A stretch of 64,000 bases of DNA from Armillaria gallica (GCA_037576215.1 JBANDB010000004.1:5580001-5644000); one strand, 5' to 3'. Shown: positions 30,579 through 42,943, numbered from the stretch's first letter. The notes: a model not told the origin generated them from the letters alone. Program-made: numbers and translations.

Positions 30579-31321
30579 TCAGGTTGGAACTGTTGGGTCA
30601 AATGATGATTCAATAAAGTTGAATGTGGCTACCAAGCAGCTTCCTATTCCTTCATCAAGACCCTGACGGTCAACAGAGCATGTCACAATGGTGGTGGGAA
30701 GAGTGATACCAGTCTCTGCAAAAGCCCATTGCAGCTGTGCGAGCATGTGTTCATCTGCATTCCCATGCAGCGAGTCACCAAACACCAGCTGATCAGTAGA
30801 ACTACCAAGCAGATACACTGTGTAATGGTCATGTTTCCAGTGGAGGAAACCGATCTGAAGGGAACCATCCATATACTATATGCGGCGGCATAATGTGGCA
30901 AGCTGCAGGATGACCCAACCATCATGAAAGCACAGCTCCAACTCAGTGGCAAAAAATATTGGAAGAAAGAAGTGGTTCACAGCAGCACTAGTGGGCAGCT
31001 ATGCAAACATACAGAAGTAGCAGAGCTTAGCAGCAGCATTCATGATATCCTCTTCTACCCAGTTCTTATCAAGAAGGTATCCCAGCTTCCAAAGCAGAAA
31101 ATTAGTATAGTAGAAGCCACAGATAGGCTGGTTTATTGGTGATTGGAGAAGTGTTTCAAATATATTGTTGCTGAATAAGGGAGATCCAGCGATGTGAGAG
31201 TCATAGAAATGGAAAACCAGTTGCTGAGCATGATAAATGGGGCTAGAAAATGTATTGATATGCATTGCAAGTTGTACCTGTGATTTGCATTAATGAGAAA
31301 TGAAGGAGGGACAGAGAGCAA
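30579..31321 (-). pseudogene. Ulp1-like cysteine protease (C48) remnant
   Basis: Upstream of and on the same strand as the MULE ORF. WVEEDIMNAAAKLCYFCMFA resembles the start of the Ulp1 catalytic domain; then comes HWKHDHYTVYL (His), LVFGDSLHG (Asp), DRQGLDEGIGSCLVATFNF (Gln and Cys), the order His-Asp-Gln-Cys of clan CE proteases that cleave SUMO-like tails. Frames 30999-31321 and 30579-30952 are separated by stops or a shift near 30950-31000. It could be a second gene of the MULE or an independent gene remnant. Confidence 0.68.
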
Positions 31322-32554
31322 TATACTTTGCTAAAATGATATACTGTAGCTTCATGCTGGTAGCCATTCCAGTAGAATATATGGACATTATACTGCTCTT
31401 TTGCATATTCATCCTTCATCAAATTTATTATTGGGAGAAGGTTGAGTCAATGAAAAACAGTGTCTTAAGAAAAAACAAGAGCTGCGGCAGTGGTTGATGG
31501 TTCAATATCCTTGAAATCCCACCAAATGATGGAGTTTTGAAGAGCAATTACAGGATAAGAGATGTTGTATGCCTGTGCAAATGTCAATGAGGATAAATGG
31601 GAGAAGCTGTAGGTCACATGATGGGTGAGTGAAGACATTGTATATAGTCCTCATCAACACCAGGAGTGAGGAGAGGACAATTGGAGTAGCACACCATTCA
31701 TGGCATAGATTTGTAGTCTATAAAATTGTCAAATTGACAATTAGCTGGGGTGCAGTGTGCACTATTTCACTATTGCAGAGTCTGCCTTCTCTTAAAGCAC
31801 GTTGACATTTACATCTCAGGAACATCACATTTGAAGGTTAGAAAATGGCTTGGTTTCATTGTGATGGATCCTACAGCATGTTTATAACACTACAAGAGAA
31901 AAGCACAATATAGCTAGCCATTAATAAGCAAAACAAGCTTGCATACAGAGAAATGTAAAACTCACAATATTTTACTCCAATGCAGGAGAACATCCCCCTG
32001 CCCCTGCCCCTAGTCCCAACAATGATAGTGAATGTATATAAAAAGAAGTAGAGAAGTTAGGTTGTGATGTCATGGTAATACTGACTTTTTGAAGCAGTTT
32101 TAGGGCAAAAATAAGCTATTTGGCTCACTTGTAGAGGACCAGCAACACAAACATCAGCCATAGTAGTCAATTGATGGCTTCAAACACTGTCAATTGACTA
32201 AGCCTGTGATAAATCCAGACAGTCAATTGACTGGCCACTTAAATAAAGTATTTCTGTCACTGTGACTAGAGCAGGATATCATCACACCCTCCCCTCTGCT
32301 CATTGTCAGGGTCTCCCACTCTCTCTCTCACTGTTGTGCCTTTTTCCTTTTTGGGAAAATTGCTCCAAATACCTCCAGAATGATTGTGAGCCTTATTCCT
32401 GCCCTTCTACTTGCTGCTTTAGGCTGAAATTAGATATTTGAGGTCTTCTAAAAATACATTATAGATTAGTAAGCTGACCATGCCCCTCCTGAGCCCCTGG
32501 AGGCTGGATTCAGCCTTGGGAGACCAGATGTAGTGTGGCAGTGCAGCCAATTGA
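31322..32554. other. Non-coding stretch upstream of the Ulp1-like remnant
   Basis: No frame over 65 codons except 31300-31497, which I consider spurious. It contains three copies of the palindrome TCAATTGA (about 32166, 32190 and 32223), spaced 24-33 bp apart, and a CT-rich tract at 32280-32350. This could include the promoter or terminus of the MULE/Ulp1 unit, but no target duplication was found. Confidence 0.4.
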
Positions 32555-35405
32555 TAGGATCAGCCATTAATATCAGGCCATTTTGGGAAAATCTGGGATT
32601 GGGGTGGTTTCTGGTTACTGAATGGGCCAGGGGATGGTACTAATATATGCTTAAATATAAATAATATAAAAGCAAACCCTCTAGTGAGGTATGGGGATCT
32701 TGGAGAGTGGTTAAAAAGGCTAAAATAGTTGAAAATAGCAAAAATAGGCAGAAAATTCGCATTTTGGATGGTTTCTGGGTTCTGGATGGGCCAGGGGATG
32801 GTACTAGTATATGCCTAAAGATAAATAACATAAAAATGAACCCTCTGATGAGGTATGGGGGCTCTGTGGAGTGGGTAAAATGTGAAAAATAGTGAAAATA
32901 AGTGATAAATCGTATTTTGGGGGTTCTACATGTATCGGATCACTTTGAAAACTTGACCAATGAATTCCCTGGCCTTGAAAACCCCTAAAAGACTCTAGGT
33001 TTCATTTGTGAGGTCTCATTATTGATTATCATAATGATATAACAGTTTAAGAGAAGTACACATAGAAACTCATGTTTCTGAGCTTCAGAAAACTTCAGAG
33101 TTGTTACCAATGGATTTCCTGACTTTAAAATCCCCCAGAACACCACATGTGCACATCACAAACTTTTAAAATACATGGATAAAAGAGTAAAAGTGAAAAT
33201 CTCTGAAATACTGTATAGCTCACATTTTTGAGTGTTGGGGAAGGCAATTCTAGTATAGAATACACAATATATATTGTATAATAGTGTGTACAAAAGATTA
33301 TGATGATCTGAAATGTATTGGCAGAGATATAAAGAGATCTTTCTGAAAATAAAAAGAAGCACCCCTTAGATTTCAGTGTTCTGGTCATCCTATGGCTTAG
33401 GGACTATCAGATTCAGATTCCTGGACACAAAAAACCTTAAAATCACCAATTATCCATGGGGTTCATGTGTCAAAACTCTAAAGTAATGAGTGTGCTTTCA
33501 TTTATGCACAAAGTTATGTCATTTGCATGGATCATACCCTAGTAAAAATAACCCCTATGGATGATAGATGAGTCTTATGTTTTTTGGGTCCAGGAATCTG
33601 AATCTAATAGTCCCCAGGCCATAGGATGACCAGAACACTGAAATCTGAGGGGTGCTTCTTTTTATTTTCAGAAAGATCTCCTTATATCTCTGCCAATACA
33701 TTTCAGATCATCGTAATCTTTTGTACACACTATTATACAATATATATTGTGTATTCTATACCAAAATTACCTTCCCCAACACTCAGAAATGTGAGCTATA
33801 TGGTATTTTGGAGATTTTCACTTTTACTCTTTTATCCATGTATTTTAAAGGTTTGTGATGTGCACATGGGGTATTCTGGAGGCTTTTAAGGACAGGGAAT
33901 CCCCCCTAGATTTCAATGTTCTGGTCATCCTATGGCCTGGTGACTATCAGATTCGGATTCCTAGACCCAAAAAATCTTAAAATCACTAATCATCCATGGG
34001 GGTCATATGTTAAAACTCCAAAAGAATGAGTGTGCTATCAGTTATGCACAAAGATATATTATGTGTACAGATATTGCACTATTAAAAATGACCCCTATGG
34101 ATGATTGGTGATTTTAAGGTTTTTTGAGTCTAGGAATCTGAATCTGATAGTCACCAGGCTATAGGATGATCAGAACATTGAAATCTAGAGAGCACTTTTT
34201 AGAAAGATCTTCTTATACCTCTGCCAATACATTTCTGATCATCCTAAGCTTTTGCACACACTATTATACAATATATATTGTGTATTATATACAAGAAGTA
34301 CTCTCTCCAACATTCACACTGCATGGAGAATCTGATATTTTAGCTTAAAATATTGAATTCTATAACTATTTATTTTTTCCAACTTACATGCTAGAATATT
34401 GAAAGATTATTTCGAATATTATTTTAATATTCTTATTTATTGAAAAAATATTGAAATTTTCTCAAATATCACAAATATATTAAAAATATTATCTCAATAT
34501 TTTAGTCCAGTGTATTGAAAAAATAAATAGTTATAGAATTCAATATTTTAAGCTAAAATATTAGATTCTTCATGTAGTGTCAGAAATGCAAGCTACATAG
34601 TATTTTGCATATTTTTACTATCACACTTTTATTCATGTATTCCAAAGGTCTGTATTGTGTTCTTGCAATGTTCTGGAGGTTTTTAAGATCAAGAAATTCA
34701 TTGGAAACAACTCTGAAGTGTTCTGAAGCTTAGAAATGTGAGTTTTCATATATGCTCCTCTTAAACTGTTACATTATTATTTCCATAATTTCTGAGATCT
34801 CATAAATATAATCAAGAGTTGTTTGAGTGTTTTCAAGGTCAAGGAATCAATTGGCAATGTTTCCAGACCAGTGCAATGGCTATAAAACAAAATATACAGT
34901 ATTTCTTTCTCAATCCCCTATTTTTTATCACATTCTGGTGGTTATATATAGCATATGAAGACATATTATAGGGTTTTCATAGTGTAGAAATCGATTGGTA
35001 GCATTCTAGGAGCGATCCAATGTATGCAGCACCATAAAAAGCTAATTTTCCTGATTATGCCTAGCTATAAACGTGCCACATGTACTGTAAAGGAGTTGCT
35101 TAGGGGTTTTCAAGGCCAGGAAATTTATTTGTCAAGTTTTTAAAGTGATTAGATGCACATAGCACCTCAAAAATATGAATTTTCTGTGATTTTCTGGTAT
35201 TTTACACTATTTTACACTTTTTACCCCCTCCCCAGGGCCCACATACCTCACCAGAGGGTTTGCTTTTATACTATTTATGTTTAGGCATATACTATTACCA
35301 TCCTCTGACCCACCCAGTAGTCTGAGAAAGCCTCAAATGAGCTAAAATATGAATTTTAACTGAAAATGGCCTGATATTGATACCATCAATGCTATGATAT
35401 AGCCA
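32555..35405. repeat. E: large imperfect palindromic repeat
   Basis: Outer arms: AAGCAAACCCTCTAGTGAGG near 32672 is the inverse of CCTCACCAGAGGGTTTGCTT near 35246, and similarity runs from about 32555 to 35405. Inner arms: 33125-33388 (minus) and 33626-33889 (plus) encode the same 87-codon read-through, a perfect sign of inversion, with the hinge near 33510. A third shorter arm copy starts at 34166 after a second palindromic hinge (about 33930-34150). The left arm contains a ~180-bp tandem duplication. Words such as GGCCTTGAAAACCCC recur and resemble the hAT-like subrepeats. No protein is recognisable. Confidence 0.8.
34317..34579. mobile_element. 263-bp CACTA-like MITE
   Basis: Ends CACTGCATGGAGAATCT and (inverted) CACTACATGAAGAATCT, with inverted repeats of about 65 bp per side, so most of the element is a hairpin. 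It is flanked by the 3-bp duplication TCA (34314-34316 and 34580-34582); the uninterrupted arm at 33778-33790 reads ACACTCAGAAATG, confirming the empty site. CACT(A/G) ends with 3-bp duplications are characteristic of the CACTA/EnSpm superfamily. Confidence 0.82.
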
Positions 35406-35554
35406 ATTCTAGGCACAATTGATGGGCTGATTTGACCAGCCCAATAAGAAGAAAAAAAAGCACACCAGAGTGCACCAAAGGAAGGAGCCCAATTGGGATA
35501 TTATAAATATAAGAGAGGAAGGTCATATAGTGACATAAATATATAAATATATAA

Positions 35555-35660
35555 TGTTAGTATGGTATAGTAGTTAGCATGTCTATTTGGAAAAGTCATG
35601 TGATATTGCTACAAATCTTTTTAAAAGCCTGGGTTCAATTTTTGAATCTGCCAGATTTTC
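35555..35660 (+). repeat. tRNA-derived SINE-like sequence
   Basis: TAGTATGGTATAGTAGTTAG resembles the 5' half of a tRNA with an A box (as in Asp/Glu/Gly tRNAs), and GGGTTCAATTTTTGAATC resembles a T-arm with a B box about 65-70 bp downstream. The spacing is longer than in a functional tRNA and the acceptor stem does not close, so I read it as a tRNA-derived repeat, not a tRNA gene. Confidence 0.4.
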
Positions 35661-35825
35661 TGATGATATCATGAGTTGGGCTGCTGACTAATATATCATA
35701 TAATCCTGAGATATTGAATATTTTCAACTGATACTCATATTGTTAGTATGTGTCAACTGACATTAGTTAAGTAGAAATCTAGTAGCCAAGGCTGCTATTA
35801 GATGTACTAGAAGTGACCTAGTTAG

Positions 35826-36370
35826 TGGAGTATCCTGGCAGAATTATTGAGGATTGGGAGCTCCATGGGCTAAGGGCCATAGTGCTACAGAAGCATGCAG
35901 ACAAAGTCAAAGAAATGTGCCAGAACATAGACACGATGAAGAGAGAAAGGATATTATAGTATGCTAAGAAAAACACTAACAAGATTAAGGAGTTTAAGTT
36001 TAAGTGTAGCAATCTGGTCTTGGTGCAAAACAGCCAAATTAAGAGCTCACTAAACATGAAAATGAAACCACAATACTTGGGACCCCTGGTTGTCGTACAT
36101 CACACCAAGGTTGGCAATTACATCTTAACAGAGATAGATGGAACTATCATTCATTTAAAGATAGCCGCTTTCAGAGTAGTACCATACTTAGCTCAAAAAT
36201 CTATAGATTTGGAAGGGAGAGTACTTGAACTCATGGACATGTCACATACAGAGTTACAAAAAGTTATAGATTCACCTGAGCCTAAAGATAAAGTGCCAGA
36301 TAACTTCACAGCCAACTACTCAGAGATGGAAAACCTTAAAGTGTCAAAAGACATTGATTTGAACAATTAA
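35826..36370 (+). pseudogene. Gypsy-type integrase C-terminal fragment (gypsy4)
   Basis: The 117-codon frame at 36020 contains KMKPQYLGPLVVVHHTKVGN and IIHLKIAAFRVVPY, the SH3-like C-terminal integrase domain pattern of Ty3/gypsy elements. The upstream frame (about 35826-36019, one stop after RERIL) supplies the preceding helix (KHADKVKEMCQNIDTMKRER). A charged tail follows (SPEPKDKVPDNFTANYSEME). Nothing upstream matches RT; this is a stray fragment of a third gypsy lineage. Confidence 0.75.
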
Positions 36371-37319
36371 GTTAGAGAGCTCATATCAGAGAAAAATCAA
36401 GACACCCGATAGGTGGTGTGTTATTACTTGTAAAGACAGCATGAAGTCATTAATAACTAATAGTGGGGAGAGAAAACTAGCTAAAAAGTACAAGCTGAAA
36501 ACTACTGGATGACAAGATAGGCCCTAGAGACTCCCAGAATGCTACTTCTAAAGTGAGCTAAGAGAGAATAACAGTAAGGAAGCAGATATTCAACATTAAT
36601 AGCAGATAACTGGAAAGAGATGTAGTGGGATAAGGAAACTGGGTTACTGTGATCATTACCAACAAGAGAACTGGAGATATCAACAACAAGGGACCAGGGC
36701 CTAGAAACACGAAGGCTTCAGGATAATTGGGGTCGGAGCAGAGGCACCGCACCCAGAATCTGCAGAAGTGGCACTATCAGGCAAGCCAGCTTCAGTACCA
36801 GAAGCAGATAAAGGCTCTTAGATTCCAGAGAGCTCACTGAGAAGGAATGTTCACTATCTCTCTGCAGCAAAAATGATATGATAGAGCACAATGAGGTTGC
36901 TTAAGATAGCACTCTCGAGTCAGGCCAAGAACTCAGGTGACTCAATGCACAGACTGTCCAGGGATGCCCCTTGTGGAGATGAGCAAAGTACCTCACTAAG
37001 GGCAGCATTTTCACTTTTCTTGAAAACTAAAGAAGGACAGTGAGAAAAAAAATTGATCAAAGAAAGGGAAAGAATGGCTCACCAGTGCTGACCAGACCAA
37101 GAACTAAGGCCACCTGTCTATCAGATCTGCCATAAGAATGAAAAAAATAGAACTCATAGGCTAAAGAATATGGGAAGACATGATGAGACCACTTTGAGTC
37201 ATGATCAGCATCCTGGTGCTGGTGCTTGGAAGGAGATACCTAGAAAACTGGAAGTTTAGTGTGATAAGTTAATGAGCTCGCAAGAAGAGAGAATGTATGG
37301 CACCAGCAGCAGTGAAATC
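36371..37319. other. Degraded sequence between gypsy fragments
   Basis: Only short frames. The minus strand has Leu/Pro-rich pieces (36558-36752) with no domain. Probably decayed retroelement interior, since fragments on both sides are retroelement-like. Confidence 0.35.
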
Positions 37320-38164
37320 CAGAAGAAAATAGTCATTCCCTCCACAATGAAAACAAGTAGAGGGCTTATCCTAAAGTAAAGAGCTTTTAGTGTGGAGAAT
37401 ATCTTGAGGAAAGTCAAGATATCTCACCTTGGAAGATTCCTTGCACTTCTTGCTGACAACAGCATCACCAGAATTGCTCTTGAAAGGCTTCACAACCTTG
37501 GGAGGAGCTGGTTTAGAGTTGTTATTATTAACAGACATCTTGAGGATACTATCAGTTAGTGCATAAAACAGAGACATTTGAGGAATCTAAAAGAGAGCAT
37601 ACTTTAATAGACTTAGACTCAGAATCAGAATAGTTGGCTACCTTATCAGACTCCCCATCAGCAGATTTGGAACCAGAATCGATGATGGTGAGAGACATCT
37701 TGAGGGTGCAAGCTTTGCCTTTGCTATGAGTAACTGGAGTCTAGAAGAAAGCAAATAAGTACAAGGAAAGAAACAAAAAGAAAGAGAAATACATAGTGGT
37801 GAAGACCAGTAGGAGCAGAAGCAGGAGGACCTGACTCAACTATATGCTGTTTGGACTGGACCCAGCCAGTAATGATCTTCAGAACCTTGTGAATCAGCTG
37901 TTTCAAGGTGTTGATGTGAAACTTCTTCTCAACGGTGCTGCGAGCTTTGAAGATGATCTCCTTGAACTCTTTGTCCTTGATGAGCTTGTTCTTGTGGGCC
38001 TTGAGATACTTCTGCAAAATGAAGTCAGTATCATTACAAAAGGTAGTGAGCTTGCTAAAAAGACCTACTGTATACTCATGGAGCTGAGCTATATTATCAG
38101 ACGCAGTAGTGCTGAGGTTCTGGCAAAGCTGTGTGATAACAGCCTTGACAGCAATAAAGAGCAT
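37320..38164 (-). pseudogene. Possible Gag remnant with degraded zinc knuckle
   Basis: The frame at 37724-38164 (146 codons) has an amphipathic helical stretch (AVITQLCQNLSTTASDNIAQ; KAHKNKLIKDKEFKEIIFKA). Downstream frames are Ser/Lys-rich (MSLTIIDSGSKSADGESDK; MSVNNNNSKPAPPKVVKPFK) and end with CFHCGGNDYFLLDF, a CX2CX4HX4C knuckle in which His and the last Cys are replaced by Tyr and Phe. The order helix-rich, basic, knuckle fits a retrotransposon Gag on the minus strand, opposite to the nearby integrase fragment. I do not recognise the family. Confidence 0.45.
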
Positions 38165-39762
38165 AACAAGGAGCCATAGCCCTCAATATTAGCCTTTAAA
38201 CTGTGGAGCTAGCCACAAAAACCCAATACATTCTCTGTGGAACTAGCCACAGGCCTTGCTAGGTTCAGAAACTAGTCCCATATGGCTCTTAGACTATTAA
38301 CCGGAATAGCCAGGCCATTTCTCATATAGCTAGTCTATTTTCCACATTGCCAGATGGCCAGCTAGGGTTTATGCACCACCTGGGCACTGGGGATCAGGCA
38401 CTGTATTGGGCACCAAATACCGCTCATTGCTTTGGCTGAAAAAAATTGTACAGGTACAAAAAATAATATTGCATATTATGGCACTGCCTCCTGACACACA
38501 TGCTGCCCATATTGGCTGGATGCAACCACACTCGCTTGGATGCAGCTAACTATGAGAAAATATCATTCCCGATGTGGTAGCATTGGATTTTTTAAAAGCA
38601 GGCTGAAATTTGGCATATTACCCACAGTAGCCTACTTCAATTGTAAAGACATAGATATATTACTCATTCATTGTTCAGTACAATTCACCATTCAATTTGC
38701 ACACTGGAAAGTACTGAAAAAATCATTGCGATGATGTTCAGAATTTGCTGGATGGATCAACTAGCATTGCTCCTCGCAGTACTTCTGCAATTTCGCATTC
38801 TTTAAGCCCTTCTGTGCTTTGAAAATTAATCCAAGATTTATTTTATAAGTCTTGCTATTATTTATGTCAAATGTAAAGTATTACATGCATCCAATGGGAA
38901 TATACAGAGCAATTATGGCTGAAGAAGCTCTGAAAATTGAGTTCTTGGAGGTAGATATGCCTCTACACAACCAAAACACCATAGCTTGTCAAATAAATGG
39001 TATACAGCATTTATATAGTACACCATAAACTATAATCTGATGCTGCCCTGAATAGCATATGCTACAACCATATCCAATAAAGCAAACAAGCTTAGAGACG
39101 TTCACCACTTTCACGTAGAATCAACTTTCACTTAAAGCTTCAAGTTGTCAAAGAGGCACACCTGTGTAGATCAGGGTGGATTGGACACCTGGAGCCAGTA
39201 ATCAAATGTAAATAGTACCATTAGCAGCAAGAATTACATTCATTGAGAGATTGTATAGGACCATAGAACTGAAATACTGTTCAAAATGTACAAAATTTGA
39301 AGTTTTGATGATTAAATAGCAAATATCAATGAATTATGAACATTTAGAGTCTTAAAAACTACATACATATATTGTAAATAGTTGAAACATTATATCCTGT
39401 CCATTTCCGGGGCCTCAGAGTGGGTCATTCGAGCAGAGGATGCATTCCAAGGGTGTATTTCATTCACTCGATCAGCCTGGACCAAAAGTCTGCACAGCGA
39501 TCAAGTGGCTGTGCAGCTTCTTTTTCTCCCCTTGACCACCACCTCCCCTCCTCTCAAAGCTCATCTAGCATGCAAGTAGTGCTTTTTCCTGGCTAAAATA
39601 GTACATTTCATTTATTTATTTTTACTTTAATATTCTTTTAGGCCTTTTTAGCGCATCCAGTGGCTCCAAGAGCTCTGGATTGCACATATCCTACCCCTAC
39701 GACCCACGTAAGCCCTCAAATGGGGCCATCCTGTGTGCTATGCCCATCAATGACCACCACGA

Positions 39763-41130
39763 TGATGTGCTCAGTAACGGCGAGTGGCAAATGGACTAGA
39801 GGCTGGCAATGAACACCAACAACACTAAACCAATCACTAACTCTACACTTATCACCAATGTATTGAATTCGGGCATTTTGAGTACGATAGAAGCACTCTG
39901 CAGACTTCAATAATCAAGGAAAGTTATTTAAAGACGTTTTATTTCGTTACTAGTGAGCTATACAAGCGTACTACTCGCACTAGTGGGGTTTGTAAGACAC
40001 AATTGGATGAATAGTGACTCAACTTGAGCTACTGTGCTCGCTCTGACTGGGACTGCTTCGAACTAGTGGCTCTCTTGGCCCTATAATGTCTTACAAGTGA
40101 ATAAACACTTGACTAGTCGCTTTCTAGGCAGACTAGTGGCGCTCTTGGCCTAAGAATAATACTTTAAACTTTGAGAACTCGCTTGAACTAACTTCGAAAC
40201 ACTCTTGGCCTTTGCAGGACACAAAAGATTGCTCTAAGACACTTCTATTCACTCAATGCTATGGGTAACTTAGCGACTAGTAGCCGCTTTGTCGAGGTTA
40301 AGCACAAAAGCCTTTAATTGGGGCACTAGATACTGACTAGTAGGTCACAATTGCGGGGATGGCTTGCCTGAACCGCACGTGCACCTATTCTACTACTTAT
40401 ATACTAACAAACAAGGTACGATCGAGATATAAATAACTGACTAGAGAGGTATTATTGATAAGGATTTCTTGGCTAGTCACGAATAATGGTGAATAATCAC
40501 GCAATAGTCGGTCTAGAAACGGTCGCTTGCTGACTAGTGAGCCTAGGAGCTCCGCTAGCAGTTGTATTCCGTGTCCTGGGCCCAGCGACGCTCCACTAGT
40601 GCCAAGGATAAATGACTAGCCAGGTGAGCGTGCCTGTAACAGCTGTCGATCGTGATCGAAGGCGCAGCCTGGCTATACTAGCACTGATCGCAATGGATCT
40701 GTATCGCACTCGTCGGATCTGCTGCAAGGTTAACCCATTGCTAATTCATTTCTAAGTTCTGTTTCGAGATTGCCGTGTGACTAGTTAACCTGACTTAGGC
40801 GTTCATGCCCAGATCAACTTGCTAGTGACCGAACGTTACGAGATTTGTGTCCTCTGCTTCTTGTTTGGTGCGCTAGTCGCATTACTTGTCCACTAGTGGC
40901 CGTATTCACTTAGCCCTGTTAGCATTCAAGTCACTAGTATGGCCAGCTGGTAGATTTAACCCACTAGTGGTATCATATCTAAGTCCTGGCTCTACTAGTC
41001 GCATACTAGTCTAACTATCAGCTCGAAGCCTCAGCTATAGTCCTTTAAGTATCACTAATGTAAGATAGATATGCAATAGTATTATTATAAAATCGCAAAA
41101 TCTAGGTGTGAACGCGTAGACGGCGTATCA
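39763..41130 (-). repeat. G: ACTAGT-rich solo-LTR-like element (1368 bp)
   Basis: On the minus strand it begins TGATACGCCGTC and ends GAGCACATCA, flanked by the 4-bp duplication ACGA (39759-39762, 41131-41134) inside D1. A TATATAAG box on the minus strand (about 40397-40404) lies ~730 bp in. The hexamer ACTAGT occurs 15 times between 39949 and 41009, where about 0.3 would be expected by chance, plus several one-base variants. No coding frame. Confidence 0.8.
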
Positions 41131-41266
41131 ACGACATCCCTGATATTGACGATGACAATGATGACTGCCCGTGCCCTGCCGTGGCTATGATAACAGCCTC
41201 CCCATCCTCATCCCGACCTACCTATCACCCCACACATCGAGATCAGCACCAATTGCTGCTGCACAT

Positions 41267-42943
41267 TGATGGGCCTCAGACTTTCATGGCAATGGCAACA
41301 CCAACTCGAAATGAGATTGGGTAATTAACGTAGTAGCACAGCAATCAAGGTGATTGTGTGTGCGAGTGGTTCAGGGCACCTCCATGCAGTAGAACAATTC
41401 CTCTATACACAAGAATACACTGCGACTTTAAGTCTGCAAAGTAGTACTGCTTGGTAGTCAAGTACTAGATGCTATGGCTTCAAGCCGATAGAGATCTCTC
41501 GAAATGAGAGGGAATGAAAATGGGTATGATGTGAATACCACAAATCTGTATGAGAAAATGTGCTGCGAGACTAGAAAACGTCGCTCAATGGTAATTGGAG
41601 TGGGATGAACGATGGAGAATGGACTAAATGGTCAACAATAGTCTATGGGTGAGCGAGGTGATGAGAAAATGGCGTGGGGACTGCGAGTGGCGAAATAAAT
41701 ATGGAACAAGGTGCTGAGGGTGGGCTGGTGAGAGAAAACATGGAACTACAAAAACTGGTGGCGATACTGGTCCTATACAATGCGAGGGTGCTGAGTCGAT
41801 GTCGAAACTGGTCTGGTACTGAAACGATCCTATCCTATGTCAAAACTAACCTTCAAGTCCACTCGAGGGACTGATACTATACAAAAACTTGCTGAACTGA
41901 TCCTAAGTCTGCTCTGAGACTACCCAAGTGGGCGACGATAACAATGGTGAAAGGGAAACTGTAAAAACTCCAATGGTGTGAAAGTGAAATGATGATGGCC
42001 TATAAAAGATAATGGGGACGAGGTATGGCGCAGTGATCACGTATTGGCACAGTATGAGTGTGCACCAATAGTGTTAAGAGCGAAGAGCACGTATTGAAGG
42101 ACTCTTCACAGTTAAAAACCGTGGAATAACTCTGGTGAGCTCAAGAGTCAACGTGCAATCGAGAATATGCTGGTGTGAACAATATATTGCTGTAGAACGG
42201 TGAATAAACATTGTTTACTGGCAATAGACTAGAGCATGATGGTAATTGACATAGTCTGGGGTTGACTAGAGATGAACTGCCTTGTAACTATGTTTTCTAG
42301 CTAGTTTTTATACTACAAGTATGAATTTATAAATAGAGTAGAGATATGCGAGACTTCGTAAGGCCATAAAGCCTTGGCTTTGTAAAAATTGTATGTAACA
42401 TATGGTCCTTGGTCTTCTAAAGTAACAGCAACTCGTCGACATTGCCTTGTATGGATGAGAACCGTATGGTTTTGCTGAGTGATGAGCGGATTGTGAGGTG
42501 CTGTTTAGCTGTGAATTACTTGAGCAATAGTCGTCGTGCTGAGGAGTATGTGTGGGGTAACATTTTCTTGAGGCCTTGGTGAAGTAACAGCCTTAGTAAA
42601 CACAGTCTGTAGTTGCCATAGCTGGGAGGGTACTTGTGCCAATCACGTCATTTTCATCAAGTGATCAATGAGCATGTCAACTAGGTGCTTCTGAGTGATG
42701 CGTCAATTCTGTATTGGGATGATTGTCGATTGAAGGTGCCTTGCCATGATGAAGTACAGCAATTATGATGCATGGCAAGATGGGATGGATAACAAAGCAT
42801 GTAAGGAGTGGTTGCCATAGGATGAAAGTGGTATTAGTGGGTGTGCAATCATTGGTTTGCTGAAAGGCCATTAAAGGGATATAAGCATTAATTAGCAGGT
42901 AAAATCTGCAAATTCTGAGCGTACAGAGCCTGGAGGCTCATCA
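41267..42943 (-). repeat. A5: full-length A repeat in D1 (1677 bp)
   Basis: TGATGGGCCTCAGACTTTC to ...GCCTGGAGGCTCATCA. Flanks ACAT (41263-41266) and ACGT (42944-42947) look like a 4-bp duplication with one CpG transition. It has the tandem GACTAGAAAACGTC-type words and the TATAAAAAC box (minus strand, near 42310) of the family. Confidence 0.83.

Noticed and set aside
35555..35660. A functional tRNA gene
   Set aside because: The acceptor stem does not pair and the A-box to B-box distance is too long.
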